From contig JAGOCV010000057.1 of the NCBI GenBank assembly GCA_017998575.1, forward strand, positions 1-15,475: a DNA stretch of 15,475 nucleotides, given 5' to 3'. This document shows, in pieces, positions 1 through 7,225 of this stretch. Position 1 is the first letter of the stretch, and every line of letters begins with the position of its first letter. The notes under the pieces were generated by a model. The model had not been told where the DNA came from. It searched no databases and worked only from the letters and a program-made list of their open reading frames with translations. The position numbers and the translations under genes were made by a program. The DNA is from Burkholderiaceae bacterium (GTDB taxonomy: Bacteria; Pseudomonadota; Gammaproteobacteria; Burkholderiales; Burkholderiaceae).

Positions 1-903
1 CTGCTGGGCCGCGTCCTGCGCCGTGCTGGCGTGCCACACCAGCCGCACCTCGTAGGCCGGCAGCACGCGCGCGGGCAGATCCCACACGCGCAGGCCGTGG
101 CGCTCGCGCAGGTTGGCGGCGTACATCTCGGGCACGATGGCCAGCAGGTCGGTGGTGAGGGCCAGTTCGGGCAGCGCGCCGAAGTGGCGCGCGCGCAGCG
201 CGATGCGGTCCGACAGCTTCAGGCGCGCCAGCATGTCGTCCACGCTCTGGTGGAAGGTGGCGGTGGGCGCGGCCACCACCAGCGGCGACGCAGCCAGTTG
301 CGCCACCGTGAGGCGCGCGCGGCGCGTGGGCGCCGCCGCCGGTGCATCGCGGCTGCCGGGCGGGCGCCAGTCGGCCGAGGTCATGGCCACGTAGTGCTCG
401 CGGAAGAGCAGCTCGGCGCGCACCGAGCGGTGGCGCGGCTGCAGGATGCCGATGGCGAAATCGATCTCGCGCGCCTCCAGCGCGGCCGGCACGTCGGACG
501 CGGCCACCGACACGTTGGACAGCCGCGTGCCCGGCGCGCGCTCGCGCAGCGCGCGTGCCAGCGGCGGCAGGAACATCATCTCGCCCAGGTCGGACAGCGA
601 CAGGCGCCAGTGCTGCTCGGACGTCGCCGGCGCGAATTCGTCGCGCCCCGTGACCACCGCCTCGAGCTGGCGCAGCTGCGCCATCACCTCGGGCGCCACG
701 CGTTCGCACAGCCGCGTGGGCTTGAGCCCGCCGGGCGAGCGCACGAAGAGATCGTCCTGGAAATAGTCGCGCAGCCGCGCCAGCGCATTGCTGGTGGCCG
801 GCTGCGACAGCGCCAGCGCGCGGCCGGCGGCGGTCACCGAGCCGGTGCGATGGATGGCCGCGAGCACGCGCAGCAGGTTGAGGTCGAGTTGGCGGAAGTT
901 CAT
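1..903 (-). CDS. LysR-family transcriptional regulator, 3' end cut by window edge
   Basis: This is a DNA-binding transcription factor of the LysR family. The protein starts MNFRQLDLNLLRVLAAIHRTG, which is the usual LysR N-terminus. It continues into a winged helix-turn-helix at about residues 5-62, with the recognition segment SQPATSNALARLRDYFQDDL and then LFVRSPGGLKPT. The remainder is the effector-binding domain (two Rossmann-like lobes). The frame is open to base 1, giving 301 codons without a stop. LysR proteins are usually about 300-320 residues, so only a short C-terminal tail is missing. The start at 903 fits the family. The gene is divergent from the TRAP transporter genes across a 245-base gap holding an 18-bp palindrome. 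By the usual LysR arrangement it probably controls that transporter. The effector cannot be told from sequence. Confidence 0.9.
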   Translation of the reverse strand, partial: MNFRQLDLNLLRVLAAIHRTGSVTAAGRALALSQPATSNALARLRDYFQDDLFVRSPGGLKPTRLCERVAPEVMAQLRQLEAVVTGRDEFAPATSEQHWRLSLSDLGEMMFLPPLARALRERAPGTRLSNVSVAASDVPAALEAREIDFAIGILQPRHRSVRAELLFREHYVAMTSADWRPPGSRDAPAAAPTRRARLTVAQLAASPLVVAAPTATFHQSVDDMLARLKLSDRIALRARHFGALPELALTTDLLAIVPEMYAANLRERHGLRVWDLPARVLPAYEVRLVWHASTAQDAAQQ

Positions 904-925
904 CGCTGGCCCATTGCCCAGACGC

Positions 926-943
926 ATCAGGGTTGACCCTGAT
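926..943. promoter_or_regulatory. candidate operator palindrome between LysR gene and TRAP operon
   Basis: A perfect inverted repeat, ATCAGGGT-TG-ACCCTGAT, lies 22 bases upstream of the LysR start and about 205 bases upstream of the TRAP binding-protein gene. LysR proteins commonly bind dyads close to their own promoter in such divergent regions and so repress themselves while activating the neighbour. Position and symmetry fit, but the role is inferred. The rest of the 904-1148 gap shows short CCATTG-like repeats (910-916 and 972-985) and no clear sigma-70 promoter. Confidence 0.5.
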
Positions 944-1148
944 TATCCATGCCGTGAATGTCGAGCATCCGCATTGTCCATTGGTCAGCGGCGCGGGGGC
1001 TCGCCTACATTCGGGCACCGGAACAAGCCGTCCCACGGTGGAGCCACGTGCCGTCGGCGCGGGAAAACACTCTCGCGCCCACACCACCCGCCACGCCATC
1101 ATTCGGGGCCAAATTGATTCAGTTCCATAACGATAGGAGACACCGCTC

Positions 1149-2180
1149 ATGACATCCCGCCCCACCTTCCTGCTGCGCGCCGCCACCCTGGGCGCGATCG
1201 CCCTCGCCGCTGGCGGTGCCTTCGCGCAGGCCAAGCCCGCCGAACTGAAATTCGCGCACTGGCTGCCGGCCACTCACCCGCTGGCCAAGCTGGGCTTCGA
1301 GCCGTGGGCCAAGTCGGTCGAGGCCGCATCCAAGGGCACGATCAAGGTCGCCTTCTTCCCCGCGCAGCAACTGGGCAAGGCCGCCGACCACTACGACATG
1401 GCGCGCGACGGCATCGCCGACATGACCTGGGTGAATCCGGGCTACCAGGCCGGCCGCTTCCCGCTGATCGCCGTGGGCGAGCTGCCGTTCCTGGTCGGCA
1501 AGCCCGGCCCCGGCTCGGCCGCGCTCGACGCGTGGTATCGCCAATACGCCGGCACCGAGATGAAGGACGTGAAGTTCTGCTTCGCGCACCTGCACGTGGG
1601 CACCTTCCACTCCAAGAAGGCAATCACCGAGCCCTCGCAGATCAAGGGCATGAAGATCCGCTCGTCCAACGGCACCAACGCGGCCTTCATGAGCCTGCTG
1701 GGCGGCACCAACGTGCAGGTGTCGGCGCCCGAGGCGCGCGATGCGCTCGACAAGGGCGTGGCCGATGCGCTGGCCTTCCCCTGGGGCTCGATCATCACCT
1801 TCGGCATCGACAAGGCCACCAAGTTCCACACCGACATGCGCCTGTACGCCTCGGACTTCGTCTGGGTGATGAACAAGGGCTGGTACGACAAGCTCGCCGC
1901 CGACCAGAAGAAGGTCATCGACGACCACTGCAACAACGAGTGGGCCGGCAAGGTGGGCGCCGCCTGGGGCGACGACGAGGATTCGGGCCAGGGCAAGCTG
2001 GAGAAGACCGCCGGCCACACCATCGTGAAGGTCACGCCCGCGCAGCTGGACGTCTGGAAGAAGGCCGCGCAACCGCTCTACACCGACTGGGTGGCCGCCG
2101 CCGGCAAGGTGGGCGTGAACGGCCAGCAGGCGCTGGACGCGCTGCGCAAGGAACTGCAGACACGTGGTGGAAGTAACTGA
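1149..2180 (+). CDS. TRAP transporter periplasmic substrate-binding protein (DctP family)
   Basis: This 343-residue protein is the solute-binding subunit of a tripartite ATP-independent periplasmic (TRAP) transporter. It has an N-terminal signal peptide with a positive start, a hydrophobic stretch (about 8-24) and an AFAQA-like cleavage site near residue 28. The mature part opens with LKFAHWLPATHPL, typical of DctP proteins. The segment GMKIRSSN places Arg171 where family members hold the substrate carboxylate by a salt bridge. This suggests an organic acid ligand, but the substrate is not identifiable. Length is normal for the family. AGGAGA at 1135-1140 is a good ribosome-binding site and decides the start. 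Both permease genes follow on the same strand, and the first of them lies after a gap holding a large hairpin cluster. The divergent LysR gene is the likely regulator. Confidence 0.95.
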   Translation: MTSRPTFLLRAATLGAIALAAGGAFAQAKPAELKFAHWLPATHPLAKLGFEPWAKSVEAASKGTIKVAFFPAQQLGKAADHYDMARDGIADMTWVNPGYQAGRFPLIAVGELPFLVGKPGPGSAALDAWYRQYAGTEMKDVKFCFAHLHVGTFHSKKAITEPSQIKGMKIRSSNGTNAAFMSLLGGTNVQVSAPEARDALDKGVADALAFPWGSIITFGIDKATKFHTDMRLYASDFVWVMNKGWYDKLAADQKKVIDDHCNNEWAGKVGAAWGDDEDSGQGKLEKTAGHTIVKVTPAQLDVWKKAAQPLYTDWVAAAGKVGVNGQQALDALRKELQTRGGSN

Positions 2181-2217
2181 GCTCACCCCCAGGCTTCGCA
2201 CTTCGTGTCTCCGCCAA

Positions 2218-2270
2218 CCCCCTGCGAGGGGGCGATACCAGCGGCCCGGCGAAGCCGGTTCCGCGGTATC
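2218..2270. repeat. REP-like hairpin cluster inside the TRAP operon
   Basis: Two hairpins lie in the 167-base gap between binding-protein and permease genes. The first is CCCCCT-gcg-AGGGGG (2218-2232). The second has nested arms: GATACC 2234-2239 pairs with GGTATC 2265-2270, GCGG 2241-2244 with CCGC 2261-2264, and CCGGC 2246-2250 with GCCGG 2254-2258, around a GAA loop. That makes 15 base pairs with small bulges. From memory, sequences of this style recur between genes in Comamonadaceae genomes, but copy number cannot be checked here. Neither hairpin is followed by a T run, so this is more likely an mRNA-stabilising or attenuating REP-type element than a simple terminator. Confidence 0.6.
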
Positions 2271-2347
2271 TCTGGCCTCGATAGCGCAGGCATGGCCTGG
2301 GCTGCTGACAGGCGTCGACTCCTGAGTACTTTCTCTCTTCTCCTCAA

Positions 2348-2878
2348 ATGAAACGCCTGCTCTCGGCCATCGAAACGGTGGCCGCCTTCTTTCTCCTGGC
2401 GATCGCGCTGCTGGCCGCTGGCAATGTGTTGCTGCGCGACCTGTTCAGCCTCTCGATCCCCGACTGGTACGACGGCTCGCGCCTGCTGCAGGGCATCGCG
2501 CTGTTCTGGGGCGTGGCGCTGGCCACCTACTACGGCAGCCACATCTGCGTCGACATCGTGTGGGAACACCTCAAGCCGGGCGGCCGCCGCTGGCTCGACC
2601 TGCTGGCGACGCTGATCGTGCTGGCCTTCCTCGCGCCGCTGGCGTGGATGGTGTGGGTGAAGGTGGGCAACACCGGCACCCAGGGCACGAGCGACCTGCG
2701 CCTGCCCATGGTGTGGTTCTACGGCGTGGCCGCCGTGGGCATGAGCGTGGCGGCGCTGCTGGCGCTGGCGCGGCTGGTGTTCCTGTGGCGCGGCGACGAG
2801 GCCAGCCTCACGCCCGCCCGCATCGAGGGCGCCACGCCCACCGAAGCCGAGTTGGCCGGAGGCAGCCATGGATCGTGA
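2348..2878 (+). CDS. TRAP transporter small permease subunit (DctQ family)
   Basis: This 176-residue inner-membrane protein is the small permease subunit of the TRAP transporter. Four hydrophobic segments are visible (about 8-29, 46-63, 83-105 and 122-147), as expected for DctQ. The family's RLPMVWFYGVAAVG-type segment sits at about 118-131. A charged cytoplasmic tail follows. Its job is to pair with the large subunit and organise the binding-protein contact. The start at 2348 is preceded by a pyrimidine-rich stretch with no evident Shine-Dalgarno sequence, which is odd beside the good sites of its neighbours. The start is nonetheless supported by the hydrophobic helix beginning right after it. 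The 3' end overlaps the next gene by 11 bases. Confidence 0.92.
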   Translation: MKRLLSAIETVAAFFLLAIALLAAGNVLLRDLFSLSIPDWYDGSRLLQGIALFWGVALATYYGSHICVDIVWEHLKPGGRRWLDLLATLIVLAFLAPLAWMVWVKVGNTGTQGTSDLRLPMVWFYGVAAVGMSVAALLALARLVFLWRGDEASLTPARIEGATPTEAELAGGSHGS

Positions 2879-4169
2879 TCTGGTCGCCCTGCTGGGCTTC
2901 ATCGCCATGTTCGCGCTGATGGCGCTGCGCGTGCCCATCGGCATCGCCATGGGCATCGCGGGCGCGGGCGGCTTCGCCGTGCTCTCGGGCATCAAGCCCG
3001 GCCTGAATTTGCTGGCCAACGTGCCGCTGTCGGTGGTCACCGACTACAACCTCTCCGTCATCCCGATGTTCATCCTGATGGGCGCGTTCGCATCGCGCTC
3101 GGGCATGAGCACCGAGCTGTTCAACGCCGGCCGCGCCTGGCTGGGCCACCTGCGCGGCGGGCTGGCGATGGCGTCGGTGGCGGCCTGCGGCGGCTTCGCG
3201 GCCATCAACGGATCGTCGGTGGCCACGGCGGCCACCATGAGCCAGGTAGCGCTGCCCGAGATGCGCAAGGTCGGCTACCACCCGGGCCTGTCGGCCGGCC
3301 TGATCGCCGCCGGCGGCACGCTGGGCATCATGCTGCCACCCTCGGTGATCTTCGTGCTCTACGGGATCATGACCGAGACCGACATCACCAAGCTGTTCGC
3401 GGCCGGCGTGATCCCGGGCCTGATGGCCATCGGCTTCTACTTCATCGTGGTGCAGATCATCGGCCGGCTGCGGCCCGAGTACATGCCGCGCGGCGAAGTG
3501 CACAGCTGGCGCGAGCGATTCATGTCACTGCGCTCGCTGTGGGCCACGCTGCTGCTGTTCGCGGGCGTGCTGGGCGGCATCTATGGCGGCATCTTCACGG
3601 TGGAGGAAGCCTCGGGCATCGGCGCCACGGGCGCCTTGCTGATCGGCGTGCTGCGCGGCCGCCTGGGCCCCAAGGAGATCAAGGCCGCGCTGATCGACAC
3701 GCTGCGCGTCTCATCGGCCATCATGATGATCGTGATCGGCGCCTACCTGTTCGGCTACTTCCTCACCATCACGCAGTTCACGCAGAAGGCGGTCGATTTC
3801 CTCGTGCACCTGCCCGTGGGCGCCTATGGCGTGCTGGCGCTGATCATGGTGGGCTACTTCATCCTGGGCGCGGTGATGGACGAGCTGGCCATGATCCTGC
3901 TCACCGTGCCCATCGTGTTCCCGGCCATGATGCAGCTGGGGTTCGATCCGGTCTGGTTCGGCGTCATCATCGTGATGGCCGTCACCTTCGGGATGATCTG
4001 TCCACCGGTGGGCATCAACGTGTTCGTCATCAACTCCATCGCGCGCGACATCACGCTGGGCCGCATCTACGCGGGCACCATGCCCTTCATCGCGGTGGAC
4101 ATCGTGCGGCTCGTCATCCTGTGCGCATTCCCGGCGATTTCGCTATGGCTGCCCAGCTTCATCGAGTAG
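2868..4169 (+). CDS. TRAP transporter large permease subunit (DctM family)
   Basis: This 433-residue polytopic inner-membrane protein carries the transport path of the TRAP system and uses an ion gradient (usually sodium) rather than ATP. It shows about a dozen hydrophobic segments. It also has family-type stretches: LRVPIGIAMGIAG near the N-terminus, AINGSSVATAATMSQ, AAGGTLGIMLPPSVIFVLYG, and near the C-terminus GMICPPVGINVFVINSIA. Length is normal. GGAGG at 2858-2862, inside the end of the small permease gene, is a strong ribosome-binding site five bases before the ATG. The two permease genes overlap by 11 bases and are surely translated together. A hairpin downstream (4192-4210) probably ends the operon. 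Confidence 0.96.
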   Translation: MDRDLVALLGFIAMFALMALRVPIGIAMGIAGAGGFAVLSGIKPGLNLLANVPLSVVTDYNLSVIPMFILMGAFASRSGMSTELFNAGRAWLGHLRGGLAMASVAACGGFAAINGSSVATAATMSQVALPEMRKVGYHPGLSAGLIAAGGTLGIMLPPSVIFVLYGIMTETDITKLFAAGVIPGLMAIGFYFIVVQIIGRLRPEYMPRGEVHSWRERFMSLRSLWATLLLFAGVLGGIYGGIFTVEEASGIGATGALLIGVLRGRLGPKEIKAALIDTLRVSSAIMMIVIGAYLFGYFLTITQFTQKAVDFLVHLPVGAYGVLALIMVGYFILGAVMDELAMILLTVPIVFPAMMQLGFDPVWFGVIIVMAVTFGMICPPVGINVFVINSIARDITLGRIYAGTMPFIAVDIVRLVILCAFPAISLWLPSFIE

Positions 4170-4179
4170 CCGGCAGCGC

Positions 4180-4225
4180 CTGAAGGAAAGCGCGCCGCCC
4201 GGGGCGGCGCTGCATCCCGCTTCAG
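4180..4225. terminator. bidirectional hairpin between convergent genes
   Basis: An 8-bp GC stem, GCGCCGCC (4192-4199) with GGCGGCGC (4203-4210) around a CGG loop, lies between the convergent permease and oxidoreductase genes. An outer pair, CTGAAG (4180-4185) with CTTCAG (4220-4225), can close it further. No strong T run follows on either strand. It is a plausible but imperfect shared terminator. Confidence 0.55.
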
Positions 4226-5232
4226 AACCCTTCGAGCACCAGCTTGCCGCGCGCCTGGCCGCTTTCGATCAGCGCGTGCGCCTTCGTCAGGTTGGCCGCG
4301 TTGATGGTGCCGTAGCTGGCCTGCACCGTGGTGCGGATGCGGCCCGCGTCCACCAGCTTCGCCACGGCATCGAGCAACTCGCCCTGCAGATGCAGGTCGG
4401 GCGTGCCGAAGATCGGGCGCGTGAACATCAGCTCCCAGTGCAGCGACAGCGCCTTGCGCTTGAGCTTCGTGGCGTCCAGCACCTTGGGATCGTCGATCAG
4501 CGCGAACTGGCCCTGCGGCTTGAGTGCCTCGACGATCTGATCGAAGTGGGCGTCGGTCTGCGTGAGGCTGGCCACGCGGTCCACCGCGTCGAGCCCGAGG
4601 GAGCGCAGGCCTTCGGTCAGCGGCTTCGCATGGTCGATCACGTCGTGCGCGCCCAGTTGCAGGCACCACTCGCGTGACTCCGGCCGCGAGGCCGTGGCGA
4701 TGATGCGTAGACCGGTGAGCTGGCGCGCCAGCTGGATCAGGATCGAGCCCACGCCACCGGCGCCGCCCACGACGAGCAGGCTCTCGCCCGCGCCGCCGCC
4801 CTGCGGCACCTTGAGCCGGTCGAACAGCAGCTCCCACGCCGTGATGGCCGTCAGCGGCAGCGCCGCGGCCTCGGCATCCGAAAGGCTCGCCGGCGCGTGG
4901 CCGACGATGCGCGCATCGACCGCGTGCAACTCGGCATTGGTGCCCGGGCGCAGGATGGAGCCCGCGTAGTACACGCGGTCACCCACCGCGAAGCCCTTCG
5001 CTTCGGCGCCCAGCGCCTCGACGACGCCCACGGCATCGAAGCCCAGCACGCGCGCGGCGCCGGCTTCGGGCTGCGCCGAGCGGCGCACCTTGGTGTCGAC
5101 CGGGTTGACCGACACGGCCTTCACGCGCACCAGCAGGTCGTGCGGCAGCGGCACGGGCGCGGGCAGGTCGAGGTCGATCAGCGCCCCGGGCTGGTCGATG
5201 GGCAGGGGCTGGCGGTAGCCGACGGCTTTCAT
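4222..5232 (-). CDS. zinc-type alcohol dehydrogenase / quinone oxidoreductase family protein (MDR)
   Basis: This 336-residue medium-chain dehydrogenase/reductase probably reduces a quinone or enone, or oxidises an alcohol, using NAD(P)H. The N-terminal GroES-like domain carries VNPVDTKVR (42-50) and LGFDAVGVV (63-71). The Rossmann domain has VVGGAGGVGS (about 154-163), the dinucleotide-binding turn. The usual cysteine cluster for structural zinc is not seen, so the family name zinc-binding is by homology and metal use is doubtful. The frame is open further upstream to 5379, but that would run into the divergent LysR gene. The ATG at 5232 has AAGGA about eight bases before it and begins with the family's MKAVGY. 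The pair with the divergent LysR gene suggests control by that regulator. Confidence 0.9.
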   Translation of the reverse strand: MKAVGYRQPLPIDQPGALIDLDLPAPVPLPHDLLVRVKAVSVNPVDTKVRRSAQPEAGAARVLGFDAVGVVEALGAEAKGFAVGDRVYYAGSILRPGTNAELHAVDARIVGHAPASLSDAEAAALPLTAITAWELLFDRLKVPQGGGAGESLLVVGGAGGVGSILIQLARQLTGLRIIATASRPESREWCLQLGAHDVIDHAKPLTEGLRSLGLDAVDRVASLTQTDAHFDQIVEALKPQGQFALIDDPKVLDATKLKRKALSLHWELMFTRPIFGTPDLHLQGELLDAVAKLVDAGRIRTTVQASYGTINAANLTKAHALIESGQARGKLVLEGF

Positions 5233-5274
5233 GGCGAAATCCTTTTGAGAGTGGAATGCGCCCATTCTGGGTGG

Positions 5275-5293
5275 CTTCATCCATTTGATAAAG
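5275..5293. promoter_or_regulatory. candidate LysR operator between oxidoreductase and LysR genes
   Basis: The 86-base divergent gap (5233-5318) contains an imperfect dyad: CTTCATC (5275-5281) and GATAAAG (5287-5293) around CATTT, with one mismatched position per arm. An ATC-N5-GAT core and AT-rich flanks are usual for LysR sites. A second short dyad, GAATG-CGCC-CATTC, sits at 5254-5267. The assignment rests on position and symmetry only. Confidence 0.4.
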
Positions 5294-5318
5294 CACCGCC
5301 ATCTGCTAACTTCTTCAA

Positions 5319-6266
5319 ATGAAATTTGAAAACGTGGACGACCTGCGCGTGCTGGTGGAAACCGCGCGCGGCGGCACACTCACCGCCGCGGCGGGTGCCC
5401 TGGGCGTGACGCCGGCCGCCGCCAGCGCCATGCTCAAACGGCTCGAATCGCGGCTGGGCGCGCGGCTGTTCGAGCGTTCCACGCGCGCCATGCGGCTCAC
5501 GCCCCAGGGCCAGACGCTGCTGGACTATGCCCAGCGCGCGCTGGAGCTGCTGCAAGAGGGCGAGGCCCAGGTCAGCCGCGACAGCGGCGCGCTGGTGGGT
5601 ACGGTGCGCGTGGCCGCGCCGTCCGACCTCACGCGCAGCGTGCTGCTGCCCTGGTTGGGCGAGTTCATGGCGCGGCATGCGGGCGTGCGCGTCGCGCTAT
5701 CGGTGACCGACCGTGTGCAGGACGTGATGCGCGATGCCGTGGACGTGGCGCTGCGCTACGGCGAGCCGGCGGAATCGGGCCTGGTGGCGCGGCGCCTGAT
5801 CGTCACGCACCGCGTGGCCAGCGCGGCGCCGGCTTACCTCGAACGCCACGGCGCGCCGGCCGTGCCGCAGGATCTGGCGCGCCACAACTGCCTGACCTTC
5901 CACCTGGGCAACCGCCGCCACGCACAGTGGACTTTCGAGCAGGGCGGCACCACCGTGCGCGTGCGCGTGGAGGGCGACCGCGAGGTCGACGATTCCGGCA
6001 TCGCCCAGCTGTGGGCGCTGCAGGGCCACGGCGTCATCTACAAGAGCGAGCTGGGCATGGCGCGCGAATTCGGCTCCGGCGCGCTGGTGCGTCTGCTGCC
6101 CGGCTGGCGCGGCGAGCGCTACGTGCTCAACGCCGTGCTGCCCAGCAACCGCTTCGTGCCCGCGCGCGTGCGGGCGCTGGTGGACTTCCTGGCCGGGCGC
6201 TTCGCCGCGCTGGAGCGCGATACGGCGCCGATCGGCCCGCCCTCCACTACCATCACTCCTTCATGA
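5319..6266 (+). CDS. LysR-family transcriptional regulator
   Basis: This 315-residue LysR-type DNA-binding regulator starts MKFENVDDLRVLVETARGG. A winged helix-turn-helix occupies about residues 5-62, with TPAAASAMLKRLESRLGARL then LFERSTRAMRLTPQG. An effector-binding domain fills the rest. Length is normal. No clear ribosome-binding site precedes the ATG (upstream is TAACTTCTTCAA), so initiation may be weak, as for many autoregulated LysR genes. It is divergent from the oxidoreductase gene. At its end the sequence ATGA (6263-6266) joins its stop to the start of the creatininase-family gene, so the two are probably translationally coupled. It may therefore regulate a small function comprising the oxidoreductase and the amidohydrolase. 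The ligand is unknown. Confidence 0.94.
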   Translation: MKFENVDDLRVLVETARGGTLTAAAGALGVTPAAASAMLKRLESRLGARLFERSTRAMRLTPQGQTLLDYAQRALELLQEGEAQVSRDSGALVGTVRVAAPSDLTRSVLLPWLGEFMARHAGVRVALSVTDRVQDVMRDAVDVALRYGEPAESGLVARRLIVTHRVASAAPAYLERHGAPAVPQDLARHNCLTFHLGNRRHAQWTFEQGGTTVRVRVEGDREVDDSGIAQLWALQGHGVIYKSELGMAREFGSGALVRLLPGWRGERYVLNAVLPSNRFVPARVRALVDFLAGRFAALERDTAPIGPPSTTITPS

Positions 6267-7114
6267 CCACGCCAACGCCCGCCGACGAGCCCGCCCGCGC
6301 CCGCTACTGGGCCGACCTCACCACGCTCGACTTCGCCCAGCTCAACCCGGCCACCACCGTGGCCGTGCTGCCGGTGGCCGCGACCGAGCAGCACGGGCCC
6401 CATCTGCCGCTGTCGGTCGACACCGCGCTGGTGGACGGTGTGATCGCCGCCGCGCTGCCGCAGCTGCGCCAGGCCGGCCCCGACGCGCCGCAGGCCAGCG
6501 TGCTGGTGCTGCCCACGCAGGCCGTGGGCCTGTCGCCCGAGCACATGGCCTTCGCCGGCACGCTGAGCCTGTCGCCGCAGACGCTCATCAGCCTGTGGAC
6601 CGAGATCGGCGCCTGCGTGGCGCGCGCCGGCGTGAAGAAGCTGGTGCTGTTCAACGCGCATGGCGGTCAGGTGAGCGCCATGGACATCGTCGCGCGCGAG
6701 CTGCGCCTGCACCACGGCCTCATCGTCTACAGCAGCAGCTGGTACGGCCTGCCGCTGGGCGACGAGGTGAACGGACTGTTCAGCGCCGACGAGCACCGCT
6801 TCGGCGTGCACGCGGGCGAGATCGAGACATCGATGATGCTGGCCCTGCGCCCGCAGGACGTGCGCATGGACGTGGCCGACGCCTTCCCCTCCACCTCGCG
6901 CCACCGCGCGGCGCACTTTCCCATCCTGGGCAACGGCCGCAGCGCCAGGCTCGGCTGGGCCATGCAGGACTACAACCCCCAGGGCGCCGCCGGCAACGCC
7001 GCCGCCGCCACGGCCGACAAGGGCCGTGCCCTCATCGACGCGGCCGCCCGACAGCTCGCGCTGATGCTGCTGGAAGTGGCGCGCCTGCCGCTGGACACCG
7101 CGCGCGATCTGTGA
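6263..7114 (+). CDS. creatininase-family amidohydrolase
   Basis: This 283-residue metal-dependent cyclic-amide hydrolase belongs to the creatininase superfamily. The family signature is present: TEQHGPHLPLSVD (41-53) supplies Glu42, His44 and Asp53 as likely metal ligands. LVLFNAHGGQ (127-136) supplies His133, and HAGEIETSMML (183-193) supplies the conserved C-terminal acid. Where true creatininase has an H-x-E pair, this protein has HGG, like many uncharacterised members. Creatinine itself should therefore not be assumed as substrate. The start at 6263 overlaps the LysR stop as ATGA. A longer reading in the same frame back to 5927 lies inside the LysR gene and is rejected. There is no separate ribosome-binding site, which supports coupling. 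The following 111-base gap holds no clear terminator. Confidence 0.93.
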   Translation: MTTPTPADEPARARYWADLTTLDFAQLNPATTVAVLPVAATEQHGPHLPLSVDTALVDGVIAAALPQLRQAGPDAPQASVLVLPTQAVGLSPEHMAFAGTLSLSPQTLISLWTEIGACVARAGVKKLVLFNAHGGQVSAMDIVARELRLHHGLIVYSSSWYGLPLGDEVNGLFSADEHRFGVHAGEIETSMMLALRPQDVRMDVADAFPSTSRHRAAHFPILGNGRSARLGWAMQDYNPQGAAGNAAAATADKGRALIDAAARQLALMLLEVARLPLDTARDL

Positions 7115-7225
7115 AGCCGCACCAGCCTCCTTCGCCTTTCTTCGCCCGCACGACGCTTTCTCCGCAATCGCCACGGTCCGCCCCTCGGGCTTTGGCATGA
7201 TGGCCGTCTCACGCCGCACGACTCC

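Noticed and set aside
31..936. 301-residue plus-strand open frame rich in Arg, His and Gln
   Set aside because: It is the complement of the LysR gene on the minus strand, with the skewed composition of a high-GC shadow frame and no domain.
4222..5379. 385-residue start for the oxidoreductase
   Set aside because: The extra 49 residues overlap the divergent LysR gene and its promoter, and do not resemble the family. The internal ATG at 5232 has a ribosome-binding site.
7125..7160. Two TTCGC motifs near 7138-7145 in the gap after the creatininase gene, considered as a PIP box
   Set aside because: They are separated by only a few bases rather than 15, so they do not form the HrpX site.
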